From: Desmodesmus armatus | Taxonomy: Eukaryota; Chlorophyta; Chlorophyceae; Sphaeropleales; Scenedesmaceae | Length of the DNA stretch: 64,000 bases | Reading direction: 5' to 3' | NCBI GenBank assembly: GCA_007449985.2 | Contig: VIIQ02000688.1 | Coordinates: forward strand, 62,001 to 126,000 | Part shown: piece by piece, positions 32,890 through 44,100 of the stretch | How positions within the stretch are numbered: the first letter of the stretch is position 1 | Layout: each line of letters starts with the position of its first letter | Position numbers and translations under genes: made by a program | Notes under the pieces: model-generated | Database searches by the model: none | What the model was told of the DNA's origin: nothing | What the model saw: the letters and a program-made list of their open reading frames with translations, nothing else

Positions 32890-35273
32890 ATGTCAGAGTT
32901 CAACAGCAGGAGTCGATTGGCTATGCAGGACTCAAGCAGCAAAGTGCTGGTTGCTGGAGCGACAGGTGGTGTGGGACAGCTGGCCACAGCAAAGTTGCTT
33001 GAGGTGAGGAGCTGAACATGCTGAGGTGCATTGCACACCCTGCCACATGGTTTCATGGTCCTCCATCACATGCTGCTTTGGTTGTGCGCCACTGCCCATC
33101 ATATCCGCCGCTTCAACTTGCCTTCCACGGGGTGGTGCCACAAGACACCGTGACTCCCACAGCACCTCACCCGCACCCACTGGCTGCAAGGTGCAGTCCT
33201 GATGAGCATGTGCAGACATGGTTTGTTCAGCAGTTGTAAGCAGCTGCCTGCTATGCTGATGCTGTGCAGAGGGGCTATAGGGTCCGTGCACTGACACGCA
33301 AGCCTGAGAAGACCCAGCAGCTGTTCAACAACCACCCAAACCTAGAGGTGAGGCCTGACCTGCGCAGCTGGGAGTGCTCCAAGGTCCCTTGTACTTTTGG
33401 TATGCAGCAGGGCGTCATAAACATTGCAAGCCTGAAGCAAGCGTTGCCCTGAAGCATGCGCCTGGCGTCGACCAGGCTACTTTGTCCCGACTAGGAAGTC
33501 CGGCCGCCTTCCGCCGCCTTCCAACTGCTTGCTGCAACCGTCACCAACACCCAATGTCCACTGGACATTTTGCACGATGCATAACATGCTGCTGTGGCAT
33601 CTGGTGCAGTGTGTCAGGTGCCAAGTGCATGCTATGGCGCATCCTGACTGCAGCGGATGCCAAGTGCATGCTGTCCTCACAGCACCTCACTCGCCTGCAT
33701 GCGCATGGATTGCCCCCCCCCCCCGTGCCTTACAACATCTCTGCATGCATGTGGTTTCTGTAACCCAATGTGCAGGTTGCCACTGCGGACCTGCGTGACC
33801 CCAGCACCTTAGGGTCAGTGCTGGAGGGTGTGGATGCCGTGTGCTGCTGCACAGGCACCACCGCATTCCCATCGAACAGGTGCGGGGCAACACTGCAGCA
33901 CCAGCAGCAGCACTAGTGCCTCCGTGGCAGCAGCTAGTGCACAGCAGCAGCAATTGCGCAACAGCATCACCGATCCCAGTGCAACAAGCCCAGGCAGCCA
34001 CAGCAGTTGGCCTGGTGTTAGTGTTTGTTGCCACACTTGATACATGCAGCTCTGCATCATAGCACTTCTGCTGCGCACATGATCGTTGTCAAGTGCTACA
34101 GACTGAAGCGCTTCTGTGGACGTGATCACTGCCCTGCCTGCTAACACACGCCCCAGGTGGCATGGTGACAATGGGCCACGGCCTACAGACCTTGAGGGGC
34201 CCCTCAACCTGATCAAGGCCTGCCCAAAGACCCTCAAACGCTTTGTGTTTGTCACGTCAGCTGGTGTGGAGCGGCAAAAGGAGTTCCCATGGGCCATCCT
34301 AAACACATTCGGTGAGCTGGGAGTCTGCATTGTCCCCCCCCCCCCCCCCCCCCCCCCCCGCCGGCCCAGTTGCAGCCAGGCAGGAAATCTCAGAGTGGTG
34401 CAAAAGGTCAACAGTGTGCATGCGTGCCGGCGCATGCTGCTGCTGCTGCTCACGGTTTTCCATGCTCGGACGGCACCACTCAGGTGCAGTGGTTGTTCCC
34501 CGCAAGCAGCATGTTGACGGTGCCCCTGTCTGTCTTTGTCCTGCAGGTGTGCTGAAGTTCAAGCATGACAGTGAGTTGGCGCTGATGGCCTCTGGCCTGC
34601 CCTACACCCTCCTGCGACCCAGCAGGCTCACAGATGGGCCATACACATCGTACGACCTCAATACATTGCTGCAGGTGAGACTGAGTGACTGTGTGAGTTT
34701 GTAGGGTGGGTAGGTACCCATGTATACCACACGTGGTATGCAGGGTATCCCAGCATGTGTATGTCTGGCAAGAAGGGTGTGTGGGGGTAGGCTACTGCGC
34801 ACCACCCCTGCAACTGCTTGTCAAACATGTGCATGTTAGACCTCTTGTTGTGGTCAAGCAGAGTCGCCTTGGGAGTGCTTGTCAGAGAGCGGAGCACTGT
34901 GGTGGTACCGCTTGTCGTACAGAAACAGCATGTTTCCCCTCACACACTCCGTCCAAGGCAAGTTATTCACGTCATGCCACACTTGTTGCTGCTACTGATG
35001 GTGACCCCAATGCCTCCAATGCAGGCAACATCAGGCAACAAGCAGAAGGTAGAGCTGGCCCCTACAGACAGCTTGTTGGGTGAGGCCTCACGCATCGCAG
35101 TGGCAGAGGCGTGTGTGCAGTCGCTGCTGCTGGACTGCACTGAAAACCACGCCTATGCACTGGCCAGTGTGGAGGGTGAAGGGCCTGGGCAGGATGCAGC
35201 AAAGTGGCAGCAGCTGTTTACGGGCTGCTACCCCGCAGCAGCCAAAGCAGCAAAGTCGTCAGTAGCTGTTTGA
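32890..35273 (+). CDS. Atypical short-chain dehydrogenase/reductase, NAD(P)-binding Rossmann protein
   Basis: Six exons with agreeing phases: 32890-33003, 33270-33347, 33776-33879, 34157-34311, 34547-34674, 35025-35273 (275 residues). A Rossmann fold opens with KVLVAGATGGVGQ at about residues 18-30, the dinucleotide-binding TGxxGxxG-type loop. Further marks are RALTRKPEK (beta-2, where an Arg suggests NADP preference), ATADLRDPSTL, the GVDAVCCCTG strand, and FVFVTSAGVERQKEFPW. The YxxxK catalytic pair of classical SDRs is not evident at the expected place, so this belongs with atypical SDRs (NmrA/Tic62-like), many of them plastid proteins of unknown substrate. The C-terminal ASVEGEGPGQDAAKWQQLF block resembles plant plastid members. 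The ATG at 32890 is used; the frame is open further upstream, so a transit peptide could be missed. Intron 4 contains a 26-nt C run. Confidence 0.8.
34334..34359. repeat. 26-nt poly-C tract in SDR intron
   Basis: Uninterrupted run of 26 C on the plus strand (G on the transcript's template strand), within the intron 34312-34546. A 12-nt C run also occurs at 33713-33724 in an earlier intron of the same gene. Confidence 0.9.
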
Positions 35274-35334
35274 AGTTGCAGGTTGTATGGCTCCATGGGA
35301 TGACCCAGAAGGGTGGGGGGTTGCAGTTGCATGT

Positions 35335-35339
35335 TGTAA
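35335..35339 (+). terminator. TGTAA polyadenylation signal of the SDR gene
   Basis: The chlorophycean-type TGTAA lies 62 nt after the stop codon, a plausible place for cleavage and polyadenylation a little downstream. Confidence 0.5.
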
Positions 35340-35786
35340 GAGTCGAGCAAGGGGTGGAGCCTGGTACACCCTTGTTGAAATTTCTGTCAATACAAGTACA
35401 ATGTGTGCCGACAGACACAAGATTTCACTGCAATCAGGAGGCTGGAGTTGAGGAATGAATCAAAGTGGGTAGCAGGCAACACACCTGCAAACATTGACAG
35501 AACAGTGTCAATGACTGACAGACCTCTCAGTAGCTGAGTTCTGTGTCATGGGGGTTGAATCGTGGTACAATGATGGTGTGATAGGGCAATGCAGTACTGC
35601 TGGCTGCAGCATGTGGGAGAGTTGTGACAGCTTTCGGGAACACCGAGCACATGCAACTTTGATGCAAGCTTGGCCCCGCGCAAGCCACCACCATGTTGAG
35701 CTGGCCACGCTCGAACATTCGCGCAATGTGATGTGTGCCAGAGGCAGACGGTAACAATGGAAGGGCCCCAGGACCCGATCAATCCA

Positions 35787-35816
<30 letters not shown>
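35787..35816. repeat. 30-nt poly-G tract
   Basis: Uninterrupted G run between the SDR and RdRP genes. Such runs can form G-quadruplexes and are hard to sequence, so the true length is uncertain. Confidence 0.9.
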
Positions 35817-35817
<1 letters not shown>

Positions 35818-36495
35818 GTGTGCTCCCAAATGGTGGTGAACAAAGCGTGCTCATCACTACCAACATAGTGTGGCCCTGCATTGCTGTGGCAAGTGCAAAT
35901 CACTGGAACACCACGCTCACCATCCATACAGCTTGCCTCCACACTGCATGCAAGTGTTGCGCTACACAGCCGGTACGTATCCCCAGCTGTCTAGACAGAC
36001 CAGCAGTGCTGTACAGAAGACATTGCCCACATTAAAAGTTTTCGTAAGCGTTTTTGGCAGTACAGTAAGTGACGCCAACAACAGGCAAGCCACAGCACAC
36101 CCGCCAGGCCCCAGCACGGCCCAGCACGACGGTTACGCCATAGATATCCAGCTACAGCAGTACTATTACCCAACACCCCAGTGTGACAATGTGCTATCAT
36201 TGATCGTGATCCTTGTCCTGCACGGCAAGTTCATACACCAAAAGTCAGATTGCATCGAGCAAGAGCCAGGACAGCTCGCAGGATGCAAAGGGCGCAGCAT
36301 CTGTGGTGGCATACCTAGAAATAATTATAGCGCTGACTTTGCGCAGCTAGATCGAAAGGTAGAGCCAGCTCAAGCAGAAGAGGGAGCAGCAACAGCAGGG
36401 ACCTGCAGTGCTGTGTGCCAAAGCTCCTGACACGCCGCCCATGCTACTGAAAGTCTGATCATTCGTTTATTGTGTCTGTGCGATCATCTCAGGCG

Positions 36496-36818
36496 ATGAT
36501 AGGACAAGGAGGACAGCGCAAGCGGCCTTCAACAGCAGATGATGCCAGCCCTCCAAAGGTGCTGTGCCCAGCAGCAGGGGTGTCTCCTCAACAGATGCAT
36601 GCAGCAGCAGCAGCAGCAGCTGCAGCTGCAGCTTCTGCTGCTTCTCATCACCCAGATCAGGGCCCTCACTGGCCGGCACAGCAGCAGGCAAGCAGGACTG
36701 CTGGGGTGCCTTCAGGACACACCCTGCATTCCCCTCTGGGTGCACCCCCGCCGTACCAGCAGCACCACCAGCAGGGTGCTTACTCAAGCTCCTGCAAGCA
36801 GCGCCTTTGCTTGGGACT

Positions 36819-36861
<43 letters not shown>

Positions 36862-37007
36862 AGGGCATCATCTGGACCATCTTGGGCTAGCCAGCAGCAG
36901 CAGGAGCACCAGACGCAACACTGGCAAGGCACCAGCATGCAAGGGGATGCACAGCAACACCAACCACATGCTGGCCTGCAACATGGCCTGCAACAGCAGC
37001 AGCAACA

Positions 37008-37042
<35 letters not shown>

Positions 37043-37853
37043 GCCTGACATGGACCAACCAGCACCAGCAATGGCCTGGTTCGAGCCTGCAGCAGCAGCA
37101 GCAGCAGCAGCTGCGTGCGCCATTGACCACACTCCCTTACCAGCAGCTACAGCAGCAGCAGCAGCAGCAGCCGAAGCAGTCATCCCCGTCTCAGGGAGCG
37201 GTGCGGGGAGCGATGCTGGTCGGTGTGCTGCAACAGCAGCAGGCGCAGAGTGGCCCAACGGCAGAGTGGCCACCACAGCAACTGCAGCAGCAACAGCAGC
37301 AGCAGCAACAGCAGCAACATCAGCAGCAACAGCAGCAGCACTGGGCTCCAGCACCACAACCAAATCAGCAGTGTGAACAGCGCCCACAGCAACAACATGC
37401 GCCCCCGTCCACTTCACCCCCTCAAGGGTGGGCTGCACCACAGCCCATCACCCCGCAGCAAGCCCAGTGGCAGCCACTGGCACACCAGCACCCACAGCAG
37501 CAGCTGCAGCCACAGCCACAGCCACAGCAGCAGCAGCAGCAGCAGCAGGCATTGCCTGCAGGCTGGGGCCCTCAGCACCGAGACACCTGCAGCTTGCAGT
37601 GCGTTGGGCCAGCAGGCGGCATGAGGGCAGACCAGGGGGTTGGCAGTGCGGCTTCAGCTGTGGGTCCAGTTGGGGGTTCAGCAGGTGGCGTGATGGGGTA
37701 TACAGCTGGGGGCATGGGTGCAGCCCCTCTACAGCCACTGCCTGCTGCTGCTAGTGGCAACAGCAGTGGGACGGCTGGGCCGGGCCAAAGCAACTATGGA
37801 CGTCCCCAGCTGCAACAGCACAGCACACAACAGCAGTATACGTGGCCGCCTGT

Positions 37854-37894
<41 letters not shown>

Positions 37895-38090
37895 GTCCAC
37901 AGCAGCAGCATATGTGGCCGCCTGTGCAGCAGCAGCTGCAAAGCCCACAACAGCAGCAGTCTTGGCCGCCTGTCCAGCAGCAGCAGCAGCAGCAGAGCCC
38001 TCAGCAAGGCAATACAGTGCAGCCAGGGCACATACCAATGCACCTAAACAGCAGTAGCAGCGGCGTCGCCAACACTGTCTGGTCGCCTGT

Positions 38091-38168
<78 letters not shown>

Positions 38169-41100
38169 GCAGCAAAGCCCTCACCAAGGATTTTTGTGCA
38201 ACAGCAACGGCGGCAACCCCACCTGGGGGTGCAGCGTGGCAGGGCGCATTGCACGCAGCTGGGAGTTGCTGTCGGCTGCAGCAGCTGGCAATGTTGTGCT
38301 GCTGTGTCAGTGGCTGGGTGAGCCTGAGTGGCGGGTGCAGGAGGATGTCTTACGATTGCAGGCGTGGCTCAAGCTGAGCTTCCACTTCAGGTGACTGCTG
38401 CTTATGCCACTGCTTGTGCCTCTGCTGGTGTTGACTTGTGCATGTGCATGGACATCCTGCATGACCCTCAGCATCGGCGCTGTTTGTTAGTTGAGCTGTT
38501 CTTCTAGGGCCATGCACTGTGCACGCAAGCACTTCCAAGCTCGAATACCTGTGGCACGTGCACTACCCAGACACAGTGGAAGTAAAGTTCATTCAGGTAG
38601 CAGGGGATCCTTCCTGCGCCCTGCTGTGCCGCTAAGTTCCGATGCGGCACAAGCTCTTTCTTCCCAGCTGATCAGTGTTCCAATCATGATTGAAACTTTG
38701 ACGCGTCAACCTGCCTGAAACTGCACTGCAGGTGTCTGTTGGAGCAGTACATGGTGTTGGACTTCATCAGCCTGCGCACCCTGCAGCAGCTGACACACCT
38801 GCCACCCCACCAGCTCACACTGCTGGACACATGGCTGGCAGAAGACCTCAGGGAATACCTGGCTGCTGCCGCTGCTGCTGGCGGCAGCAATGGAGCCGCC
38901 GCTGCTGCTGCTGCTGCTGGTGCTGGCGGCGGTGCTGTTAGCAGCAGTGGTGCTCAAATGATGGGCCCTGGTGGCTCCTGTGCCGGCAGGAGCAGCAGCA
39001 GTGCAGCAACCCGGCTTGATTTCACCTCTGCGCACTCTGGATCTCGGCCTGGCAGCAGCGGCAGCAGTGCCACAGCCGCCACAGTGACGTCATGGGCTCA
39101 TGCCTGTGGCTGCTGGCAGGTCCCTGACCCCAGCCAGTGGCGGGTGCCACCCTCAAGGGAGCTGCAGGACCTGATCCGAGAGGGGAGGCTGGCATGGGTG
39201 CCCGCAGACACTGCTGCTGCTGCTGCTGCTGCTGCTGGCGGTACTGCTTGTGCTGCTGGTACTGGGTGTGGTGGTGGTGGAGGTGCTGTAGGGGAGGGTG
39301 CTTCAGCAAGCCAGGGTCCCAGGGGCTCCTACAGGTGGCAGCATGGCCCTGTGGATGCCTGGCTTAGCACAGACAAGGCCACAAAGCAGGCACGGGCAGA
39401 GGAGCTGCAGCAGCGGCAGCACCCACGGAACCAGGGGAAGCTGCTGCTGAACTTGGACGCCTACCTCACCAGCAGCGGCAACAACAGTAGCATGCTGAAC
39501 CCTACTCTGCAGCAACAGCAGCAGCAGCAGGGGCTGTTTTCTGGGGAGGCTGCCTGCATTGAGTTGAAGTACCAGGATCTTTCCCACAAGGCATCCTGCC
39601 AACTGCAGAGGCACCCTGTGCTGGCAGCACATGACAGGCTGGTCAGGGTCACAGTGGACCGCTATGCTGCCCTCAGCAGCAGCAGCAGCAGTAGTGGGCG
39701 TGCTGACAGGGGCCAGAAGCAGGCTGCTCTGGACAGGGCCCTGCAGGATGTGTTGACTAATGGTGTCATGCTGGCAGGCAGGAGGTACAGCAGGTATGCA
39801 TTGGCACTGTGTACAGCTTGGCGTAGGCCTCTTCATCTGCACGTATGTGCGGCCGGATCGCGTGGCTTGCTCATGCATTTGCCTTCTGGGTCTGCAATCA
39901 GCTGCCAGCTTTTGGGGTTGTCCTCCTACCTACCTGCTTGCCTGCCTGCCTGCCTGCCTGTCCTCGCATGCATGCCCCCTCCCTCCTTTACTCCTCAGGC
40001 TGGTTTACAAAGTGTTCGATACAGGCAGAGAATCTCTGTGGCTGCTGGGCACCATCTGCCTGGCCACCATCTTACTCATGCATGAGCCTGCCGTGGCCTT
40101 CTGTGGCTGTCGGCTTTTCTGGCCCTCCCTCGCACCCACTACTCACATTTTGCAACCCCTCCTTGCATCCCTCCTATCCCCCTCAGGCTGGTTCAGAAGG
40201 ATGTTGGGACAGACGGGGAGTCCCTGTGGTTCCTGGCCACCTCCTCCCTGGCTCCTGAGGATGCGGCCGCCTGGCCAGCCATCAACCCTGCTGCTGCCAG
40301 GCAGCTGCTGGGGGGCTTCAGCAGCCTGCCCTCGGTGTCCAAGCAGTGTGCACGGGCACAGCTGCTGGTGTCAAACACCCTGCCTCTCAAGGTGAGTAAA
40401 GGGAATTTGCATGGCCCCTTTACTGCCGTGGCTGTCCATATACACTGGGAGTTACGCTGCATAAACCAAACTTGGGAAGGATGAGTAACCCAGATCACAG
40501 GCTCCCACACGTGCGTGCACGTCCGAGACGGGTGGCATGCAATTTGGAGTTGCGGCAGCACTGGTAACTGTTCCCCAGGTGCAGCAGACATTGTCAATTA
40601 CGGACACAACATGAAAAATTTCTTTGCAAGCGTAGGACTTGCACCACCACTGACTTCACCTGAGCATGCTGCATGCAGCATAGGTACCTCAATTGTACTC
40701 AAACGTTGTGACATCACGTGTATCGCTGATGCTGCTCACCAGGTTGCAGCCAGGAACGTGATCTACATCCCTGACATCGTCGGCCCAACAGACCCTGTGG
40801 GCTGGCCTCTGCAGCCGTCCTCCAGCAGCAGCCATGGCAGCAACAGCCAGCCAAGCAGCACCCCTGGCAGCAGTACCAGCAGCAGCAGCAGTAGCCTGAC
40901 ATCGTCTGCTGATGCACCTGATGAGCTCGTCATGACGGATGGATCAGGGTTTATCAGTCAGGACCTGGCTGAGTTAGTGCCAGCAGTATCTGCAGGGGAG
41001 CTTACTGCAGCAATGTGGGGTCAGGGGCTGCTGTGGCCCAACACACCTCTGCAGGTGAGATGAGTCGTCTACAATGTTTTTCATGGCTCTTGCAAGAGCC

Positions 41101-44100
41101 ATGATTCATAGCTCACTGCACCAGTGTGAAGCCAAAGGTTGCTGTGGGCCAACACACCACTGCAGGTGAGATGCGCCACAGAGATGAGCCTCAACACACT
41201 GTGTCATATCCGGGATATTGCGATGGTGACTGTGCAGTGCAAGTCTGCAGGGTTGTGAACAGCTTCATGGCTTCATGGACCCTCCACCATAACCCCTGAG
41301 GGGTCATGTTAGCCTCCAGGCAGCTATGCATTGTGAAGCGGGCTCTGATCAATTTTCACATGACGCGCTGTCTGGCTAGCAGGCTGCTTGACACAATGTG
41401 TGTTGGGCTTGTTCTTGTGTGTTGCTGACGGTGCAGGTGCGTGTGTTTGACCCCCACTTTGCTGGTGTGATAGGCAAGGGCACCCTGCTGCCATTGAACA
41501 GCAGTGCACTGCCTCCAGGCACAATCATCCTGCGCCAATCACAGGTAAGTGCCATGGCTGAAAGCGCACAGAGGTGTCACTGGCACAGATCCGTTGCCGC
41601 AACACAAGCGTGAGGCTCACAAGCATGTTGCCTTTCTTTTGCGCCATACTCATGCATGGCCTATCCATGCACCAAGAGACAGTCAGCAGTACCAACACTG
41701 GTAAGCTATGTTTCCATCACTCAGGTGAAGGCGCCAGCCGGCAAGGATTTCTGGCACAGCTGGACCCAGTACTGGAAGGAGCTGCTGCCCTGGGCACACC
41801 AGCAGCACCTGCAGCACACACAGCGGCAGCAGCAGCAGTGGCCACCCCAGCAGCAATGGCAGCCGCCGCAGCCGCCGGAGCCGTTAGGGTTTACCGGGCC
41901 TCACACCCATGCGGTACCTGCAGCAGTACAAGCCATCAGCAGTACAAGCAGCATTGTTGGAGGGGCTGCTGCTTGTGTCAGAGGCACTACTCCTGCAGCT
42001 GCTGGTGCAGCCACAGTGGTTCTGGGAGCCTTTGAAGCAGCAGCCCAAGCAGCCGCTGTAGCAGCTGCTAGTGGCCCAAGGGCTGCCACACTCTGGTGCT
42101 TCAACGCACAGGACCAGCCGTGGTTACAGCAGCTGTGGTATATCCATGACGCGTTGCAGCTGCAAGTCATCCAAACAGCAGCACCAGCAGCAGCAGGATT
42201 GGTATGCGGCCCAAGAGGCGGCTGCCTTCCGCCTGTGAGGCCTGGCTGCAGTGGCAGCAACCAGCAGCAGCGCCAGCAGCAGCAGGGGTGGCCAACCTGC
42301 AGTAGCAGCATTGGTAGCAGCAGTGCCACTGGCAGCAGCATCAGCAGCAGCATTCATGGGGGTTGTGGTTGCAGTGCTGTGCTGGAGGTGGTGGCCAGGC
42401 CTCCTGACAGCTCTGGCAGGAACCCTGACCTGAAGGTCAATAAAAACCTGCTGTTGCTGTTGCACCATACTGGTGTGCCCCTGGAGGTGTTTGCAACGTG
42501 AGTGTGCAGGAGTTTGGGCAGGGTGCTGAAAGCACAGAAGTCGTGCACGTGCTGCTTTCCTTGTGTACCTGTGCGGGCATGCATGCAAACGGTGCTGGTT
42601 CAGAAGCAAGTTTGTATCGCAATCAAGCAGCGAGTGGTGTTCTTGCCTGCCTTTTTATCATGTCCGTAACCCCCTTGCGCCCTGGCTCCCTTGTGGGATG
42701 CATGGCGGTGCCCTGCTCACGAGCAAACAAACACTGCTGGAACCGCCGTGTGAGTTATGTGGTCGTCATTGTGTTACAGGTGGCTCAAGATAGAGCAGCA
42801 CAAGCTCCAGAAAATTGACACCAGCTGGGCCGATGCTCTGGCAGCGGCAAAGGAGAGCGGCGCGACTGACGTCGTTTACAAGCTGGAAGCTCTCATCGGA
42901 GTGGTGCTGCCAACGCTCGGCAACACAGGCGCCGCCCTTCCCGCTGCTGTCGCCGCGAGCAGCAGCGGCAGCGCAGATCTGGGCGCTGTTGCTGCGATCA
43001 CGCAGAACTTCCGACCTGACCTTGCTCTCAAGCAGGAGCTGCATGACATCAAGGTAAAGAAGAGGCGTTTGAAACTCTCCCGATAGGACACTTGGTCCGC
43101 GTTTCTACCATCGAGCGCCCGGTGGATCCGCGTTGACCGTCTAGCGCCCAAGTGGATGCTTAGGATGGCTGATCGGTCACATTATTAATTGCCTTGCCGG
43201 GGAGCTGATCATGCCGTGCCTCGAGACTCTTCTCTGACCCGATGTGCTTGCAGCCAATACATGTGCCTTTGCTGCGTTACATCGTGCAGGTGAAGAAGCG
43301 GCAGCGGCTGGCCAACCTGCAGCTGCCTGTGCCAACACCGGCAGATACCCTGAATGCAGTGGCAGCAGGCGTTGTGTCAAGCAGCAGCAGCAGCTCGTTC
43401 AACACCGGGGCGTACGGAACCAGGCAGTTTGGTATCCCAGACCCCACATGTGGTGCAGTGTCAGAGGGATGTGTGGCAATAAGGTATGCCAGATGATGAA
43501 AGCCATGTACCTAGGTCAAGTAACAGCACCAGTTGTGACTGTTGTACCTGCATGTGGGTCAATACTCGTGCCAGCATGTTGAGGTTCATGATCTGCAGGA
43601 TACCATGTTTGGTGCTGCAGTCGCTGTCTGCCCACTTGAGGAACTCCATCTGCATCTCTGGTGACTGCTGTTTAGCTGATTGATTGTTGTCGCTGGTTCG
43701 ACAAGGTTACACCGCCTTGCACCTGATGGAAAGTTGCTTATGTTGCTGCTGGCTCTGCAGTCCTGAGCTGATGCGCACCTCTGCTCAGGGTGTGACTGAT
43801 GTCATCATTTATCGGGACCCTGGCATTCACCCAGGAGATGTGCGCAGGGTCAGGTGGGCTTGGCTGCTCGCTCAGCAGCAGTGACTGCTGCCGTCTATTC
43901 ATGCAAATAATCTGTTTGAGACTCATTGCAGGTGGTGTCCTGCAGCTGTTTCGTAGTGCAATCTCTTCTGCTGAACGTTTCCCACAGGCTCCGTCTGCTG
44001 GTCAAAGCTCAGCATGAGCCGGCGCACAATGTGATCCTGACATGCTCCAAGTGAAAGAGCGGTCACTATACACAGCTTGGCCCTTTGCTGACCTTTGCTG

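Larger units (their letters stand above)
35274..36495. other. Intergenic region between SDR and RdRP genes
   Basis: Holds the SDR 3' end, a 30-nt G run at 35787-35816 and the presumed RdRP promoter. A plus-strand frame at 35870-36430 (186 codons) has no recognisable domain or composition bias and is not called. Confidence 0.5.

Noticed and set aside
35870..36430. 186-codon plus-strand frame upstream of the RdRP
   Set aside because: No domain or bias and no clear start context. It could be a chance frame or 5' leader; evidence is too weak to call a gene.
36887..38254. Long minus-strand and alternate-frame reads rich in Ala, Leu or Cys opposite the CAG tracts
   Set aside because: These are automatic products of CAG repeats read in other frames. 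The Gln frame is continuous with the RdRP.
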